Below, piece by piece: positions 61,593-64,000 of a DNA stretch of 64,000 nucleotides. Origin of the DNA: Kitasatospora cineracea (GTDB taxonomy: Bacteria > Actinomycetota > Actinomycetes > Streptomycetales > Streptomycetaceae); NCBI RefSeq assembly GCF_003751605.1, contig NZ_RJVJ01000001.1, positions 372,001 to 436,000 on the forward strand, written 5' to 3'. The notes below the pieces were generated by a model. It saw only the letters and a list, made by a program, of their open reading frames with translations. It searched no databases and was not told the DNA's origin. The position numbers were made by a program, and so were the translations under genes. Position 1 is the stretch's first letter; every line of letters begins with the position of its first letter.

Positions 61593-62029
61593 GCCGCGAC
61601 CTTAGCGCGGGCACGCCCGACCGAACCTTGGCGCGAGCTTTACCCGGCGGACCGGGAACTCCGGGGCACGGCGCCGGGAAGAGCTGTTAATGTGAGCGGT
61701 CGGCCTTGTGGATGCGAACCAGGGCCGCGACGGCCCCCGCGCGGGCCCCGGCGTGGAGGAGGTGGTCACGGTGGACAGCAGTCGACCATGCAGTACCGGA
61801 AGCTCTCTCCGGCCCACCCCGGCCCGCCGTCAGCGCGGCTGACCGGGACCCACCGCAGCGTCGCGCGCGGCCGAGAGAGCACCTTCCCCGGGGCTGATCC
61901 GACGAAACCCGCCCAGCGAACGGCTTTCTGACACTTCCTCAGCCCTGGCGTGTCCACCGGTGTTTTCCGCCGTCGTGTTCCCCCGGTACGCCCCGGGGCG
62001 CGCCGGTCCGGCCCTAGGGAGCCCGCGCC
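61593..62029 (+). other. Region upstream of corA
   Basis: About 440 bases separate the divergent SUFU and CorA genes. TAATGT (61687-61692) could be the -10 for the corA transcript, giving a leader of about 330 bases. The leader contains a short ORF at 61771-61842. I did not recognise an M-box magnesium riboswitch. Confidence 0.4.
61771..61842 (+). CDS. 23-residue leader peptide candidate upstream of corA
   Basis: A GTG at 61771 has GGAGGAGG eight bases upstream, a better site than that of corA itself. The peptide MDSSRPCSTGSSLRPTPARR ends three residues later at a TGA. Proline and arginine codons cluster at its end. A regulatory leader peptide for corA is plausible, as corA and mgtA have such leaders in enteric bacteria, but this is only inferred. 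Confidence 0.35.
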   Translation: MDSSRPCSTGSSLRPTPARRQRG

Positions 62030-63145
62030 ATGTCGATGATCAACAACCTGCGCGCCGCCGTCGTCCGTCCGGCCCGCCGCCGGGTCGGCGACGCGTTCGA
62101 GTCGAAGCCCGGCGACACCCCGTCCGCCGTGGTGGACTGCGCCGTCTACCAGCAGGGCAAGCGCACGGGCGAGACGTGCAGCCCGCGCGAGGCGGCCCGG
62201 CAGGTGAGGGCGGCGCACCAGACGGGGCCCGGCTCGTTCAGCTGGATCGGGCTGCACGAGCCCACCGAGGCCGAGTTCGAGGGCATCGCGCAGCGCTTCG
62301 GCCTGCACCCGCTGGCCGTCGAGGACGCGGTGCACGCGCACCAGCGCCCGAAGGTCGAGCGGTACGACGGCATGCTGTTCGCGGTCTTCAAGACCGTCCG
62401 CTACGTCGAGCACGAGCAGCTCACCCCGACCAGCGAGGTGGTCGAGACCGGCGAGCTGATGGTCTTCGCCGGCCAGGACTTCGTGATCACCGTCCGGCAC
62501 GGCGCGCACTCCTCGCTGCGCGCCCTGCGGCACCGCCTGGAGGCCGACGCCGAGGGCACCGGCCTGCTCGCCAAGGGCCCGGCCGCCGTGCTGCACGCCA
62601 TCGCCGACCACGTGGTGGACAACTACCTGCTGGTCGCCGAGCGGCTGCAGAACGACGTCGACGAGATCGAGTACGACGTGTTCGCCAACAAGGGCGGCCG
62701 CGGCGCGGACGTCGGCCGGGTCTACCAACTCAAGCGCGAGGTGCTGGAGTTCAAGCGCGCCGTGACCCCGCTGCTGCGGCCGATGCAGCAGCTGTCCGAG
62801 CCCACCGCGCGGCTGGTCGACCTCGACATGCAGAAGTACTTCCGGGACGTCGCCGACCACCTGGCCCGGGTCAGCGAGCAGGTGCACGGCTTCGACGAGC
62901 TGCTCAACTCGCTGCTGCAGGCCAACCTGGCGCAGGTCTCGGTCGCCCAGAACGAGGACATGCGCAAGATCACCGCCTGGGCCGCGATCTTCGCCGTGCC
63001 GACCATGATCACCGGCGTGTACGGGATGAACTTCGACAACATGCCCGAGCTGAAGTGGACGTACGGCTACCCGAGCGTGCTCGGCGCGATCGCGCTGATC
63101 TGCGTCGGCATGTACCGGGGCTTCCGCCGCAACGGCTGGCTGTGA
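62030..63145 (+). CDS. corA: CorA-family magnesium/cobalt transporter
   Basis: The 371-residue protein has the large cytoplasmic CorA domain (including HPLAVEDAVHAHQRPKVERY and DMQKYFRDVADHLARV), then two C-terminal membrane helices with the signature YGMNF just after the first. This is the pentameric channel for Mg2+ and related divalent ions. The ATG at 62030 begins the annotated N-terminus; a purine-rich GGGAG is upstream. Confidence 0.95.
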   Translation: MSMINNLRAAVVRPARRRVGDAFESKPGDTPSAVVDCAVYQQGKRTGETCSPREAARQVRAAHQTGPGSFSWIGLHEPTEAEFEGIAQRFGLHPLAVEDAVHAHQRPKVERYDGMLFAVFKTVRYVEHEQLTPTSEVVETGELMVFAGQDFVITVRHGAHSSLRALRHRLEADAEGTGLLAKGPAAVLHAIADHVVDNYLLVAERLQNDVDEIEYDVFANKGGRGADVGRVYQLKREVLEFKRAVTPLLRPMQQLSEPTARLVDLDMQKYFRDVADHLARVSEQVHGFDELLNSLLQANLAQVSVAQNEDMRKITAWAAIFAVPTMITGVYGMNFDNMPELKWTYGYPSVLGAIALICVGMYRGFRRNGWL

Positions 63146-63205
63146 CCGGCCCGGCGGGGAGCCCGGGCGGGCGGGGCGCGCGCCGGGCCCGGGGCGGGCG
63201 GGGCG

Positions 63206-64000
63206 TCAGCGGCGCTCCGCCCGGGCCACCAGCACCAGGCCCAGCAGGATCAGCCCCACCGCCGGGTAGGCCGCGGCCGGCGGCCACTGGCCCAGCCACA
63301 CCGCGGCGATCAGCGCCGCGCCCGGGGTCTCCAGCAGGATCGCCGTCGAGGTGATCGACGGGCCCAGGGTGCGCACCACCCGGTTGCTCAGCGAGTGCCC
63401 GAGCAGCTGCGCCGCCACCATCAGCAGGAAGATCTGCCACCACGCGCCCGCCGACCAGCCGCCCATCCGGACGCCGGTCAGCAGGCAGAGGGCCAGCAGC
63501 ACGAGGGCGCAGGTCGCGTAGCAGACCAGGGTGTACGCGGTGGTCGACACGGTGCGCCGCACCTCCGCGCCCAGCAGCATGTACCCGGCCGCCGCCGCGC
63601 CCGCCGCCAGCGCCAGGCCGTCGCCCAGCAGGGCCCGCGTCGAGACCGCCAGGTCGACGCCGGTCAGCACCAGCACACCCGCGAACGCCAGGCCCGTGCC
63701 CAGCCACACCAGCCGCGGCGCCCGCACCCCGAACAGCCGCATCAGCAGGATCGTCCACAGCGGGGTGGTGGTCACCAGCGCGGTCGCCGAGGCCACCGAG
63801 GTCATCCGCAGGCTGGGCATCCACAGCGCGAAGTGCAGCGCCAGCAGCACGCCCGCCGCCACCGCCAGCAGCAGCGCCCGCCGCGGGATGCCGCGCAGCT
63901 CGGCCCGGTGCCGCCACAGCGCGTACGGGCCGAGCACCGCCACCGACATGCCGTTGCGCCAGAACGCGATCGCCAGCGCGGGCGCGGCCGTCGCGCTGAT
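63206..64000 (-). CDS. EamA/DMT-superfamily transporter, 5' end cut by the window edge
   Basis: The frame is open from the last base of the window to a stop at 63206, giving 264 residues lacking the N-terminus. About nine hydrophobic helices in two EamA repeats are visible, with family-like FALWMPSLRMTSVASATALV and LGHSLSNRVVRTLGPSITST segments. Members export metabolites or amino acids. An internal ATG at 63949 is a false start, because the upstream residues (LAIAFWRNGM) already form a family helix end. Confidence 0.9.
   Translation of the reverse strand: MSATAAPALAIAFWRNGMSVAVLGPYALWRHRAELRGIPRRALLLAVAAGVLLALHFALWMPSLRMTSVASATALVTTTPLWTILLMRLFGVRAPRLVWLGTGLAFAGVLVLTGVDLAVSTRALLGDGLALAAGAAAAGYMLLGAEVRRTVSTTAYTLVCYATCALVLLALCLLTGVRMGGWSAGAWWQIFLLMVAAQLLGHSLSNRVVRTLGPSITSTAILLETPGAALIAAVWLGQWPPAAAYPAVGLILLGLVLVARAERR

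Noticed and set aside
61593..62029. M-box magnesium riboswitch upstream of corA
   Set aside because: No matching conserved loops or stems could be found by eye.
1..64000. Mobile elements, integrase sites, CRISPR arrays or a biosynthetic cluster
   Set aside because: No transposase, integrase, regular spacer-repeat array or multi-enzyme biosynthetic genes were seen; composition is uniform.

Overview
The window is GC-rich chromosomal DNA with strongly GC-biased third codon positions, many GTG starts and purine-rich ribosome binding sites. With a secreted chitinase under a DasR-type operator, a WhiB7/WblC regulator, a mycoredoxin and an AdnAB helicase-nuclease, it points to a Streptomyces- or Kitasatospora-like actinomycete. 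There are no rRNA genes, insertion sequences, prophage genes or CRISPR arrays. It reads as core chromosome with small accessory inserts. From memory, the gene set and much of the order parallel M. tuberculosis Rv3193c to Rv3211 (UPF0182, PDZ protease, DUF2342, ABC1 kinase, whiB7, uvrD2, mycoredoxin, nudC, adnAB, MGMT-like, moeZ, TetR, DUF3107, ferritin-like, rhlE). No alignment was run.

Left part (1-18 kb): a Sel1/TPR-repeat protein cut by the window edge; a secreted GH18 chitinase with an inducible-looking promoter; initiator tRNA-fMet; a large UPF0182 membrane protein; a PPA1309-type protein; a YlbL-like membrane-anchored PDZ/Lon-type protease; MoaE; an SDR-fold protein without the usual catalytic pair; a DUF2342 metalloprotease coupled to a Nudix hydrolase; a YgjP-type metallopeptidase; an orphan E1/ThiF-like protein; an ABC1 (AarF) kinase preceded by a mimic leader ORF; and a barstar-domain protein.

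Middle (18-41 kb): an aminoglycoside phosphotransferase-fold kinase, then wblC (whiB7). The wblC leader holds a 138-codon ORF, an intrinsic terminator and a competing antiterminator pairing, and a WhiB7-type promoter lies upstream. uvrD2 and mycoredoxin are divergent. Next come a GntR regulator, an M20 dipeptidase-nudC pair, a PadR-ABC transporter operon, an endonuclease/phosphatase-family enzyme, a SpoIIE-type phosphatase and the adnA-adnB operon for double-strand break resection.

Right part (41-64 kb): an alkyltransferase-like protein; a very large UPF0104-type membrane protein with a kinase-like segment; an SDR/TetR divergent pair with three copies of one operator; moeZ; a three-gene glycosyltransferase (PelF-like), membrane protein and SDR epimerase operon; an alpha/beta hydrolase; the TetR-DUF3107-small membrane protein-ferritin-like set; a DEAD-box RNA helicase with a long basic repeat tail; a second hydrolase; several conserved small or uncharacterised genes; a PHP phosphoesterase; a SUFU-domain protein; CorA; and an EamA transporter cut by the right edge.

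Functionally the window combines genome maintenance (UvrD2, AdnAB, ATL, Nudix), antibiotic- and redox-stress response (WblC, mycoredoxin), sulfur/molybdopterin chemistry (MoeZ, MoaE), RNA remodelling and envelope proteins. The most interesting signals are regulatory: the wblC attenuator, the operator inside the chitinase promoter, the duplicated start in front of the ABC1 kinase, and operators overlapping start codons.
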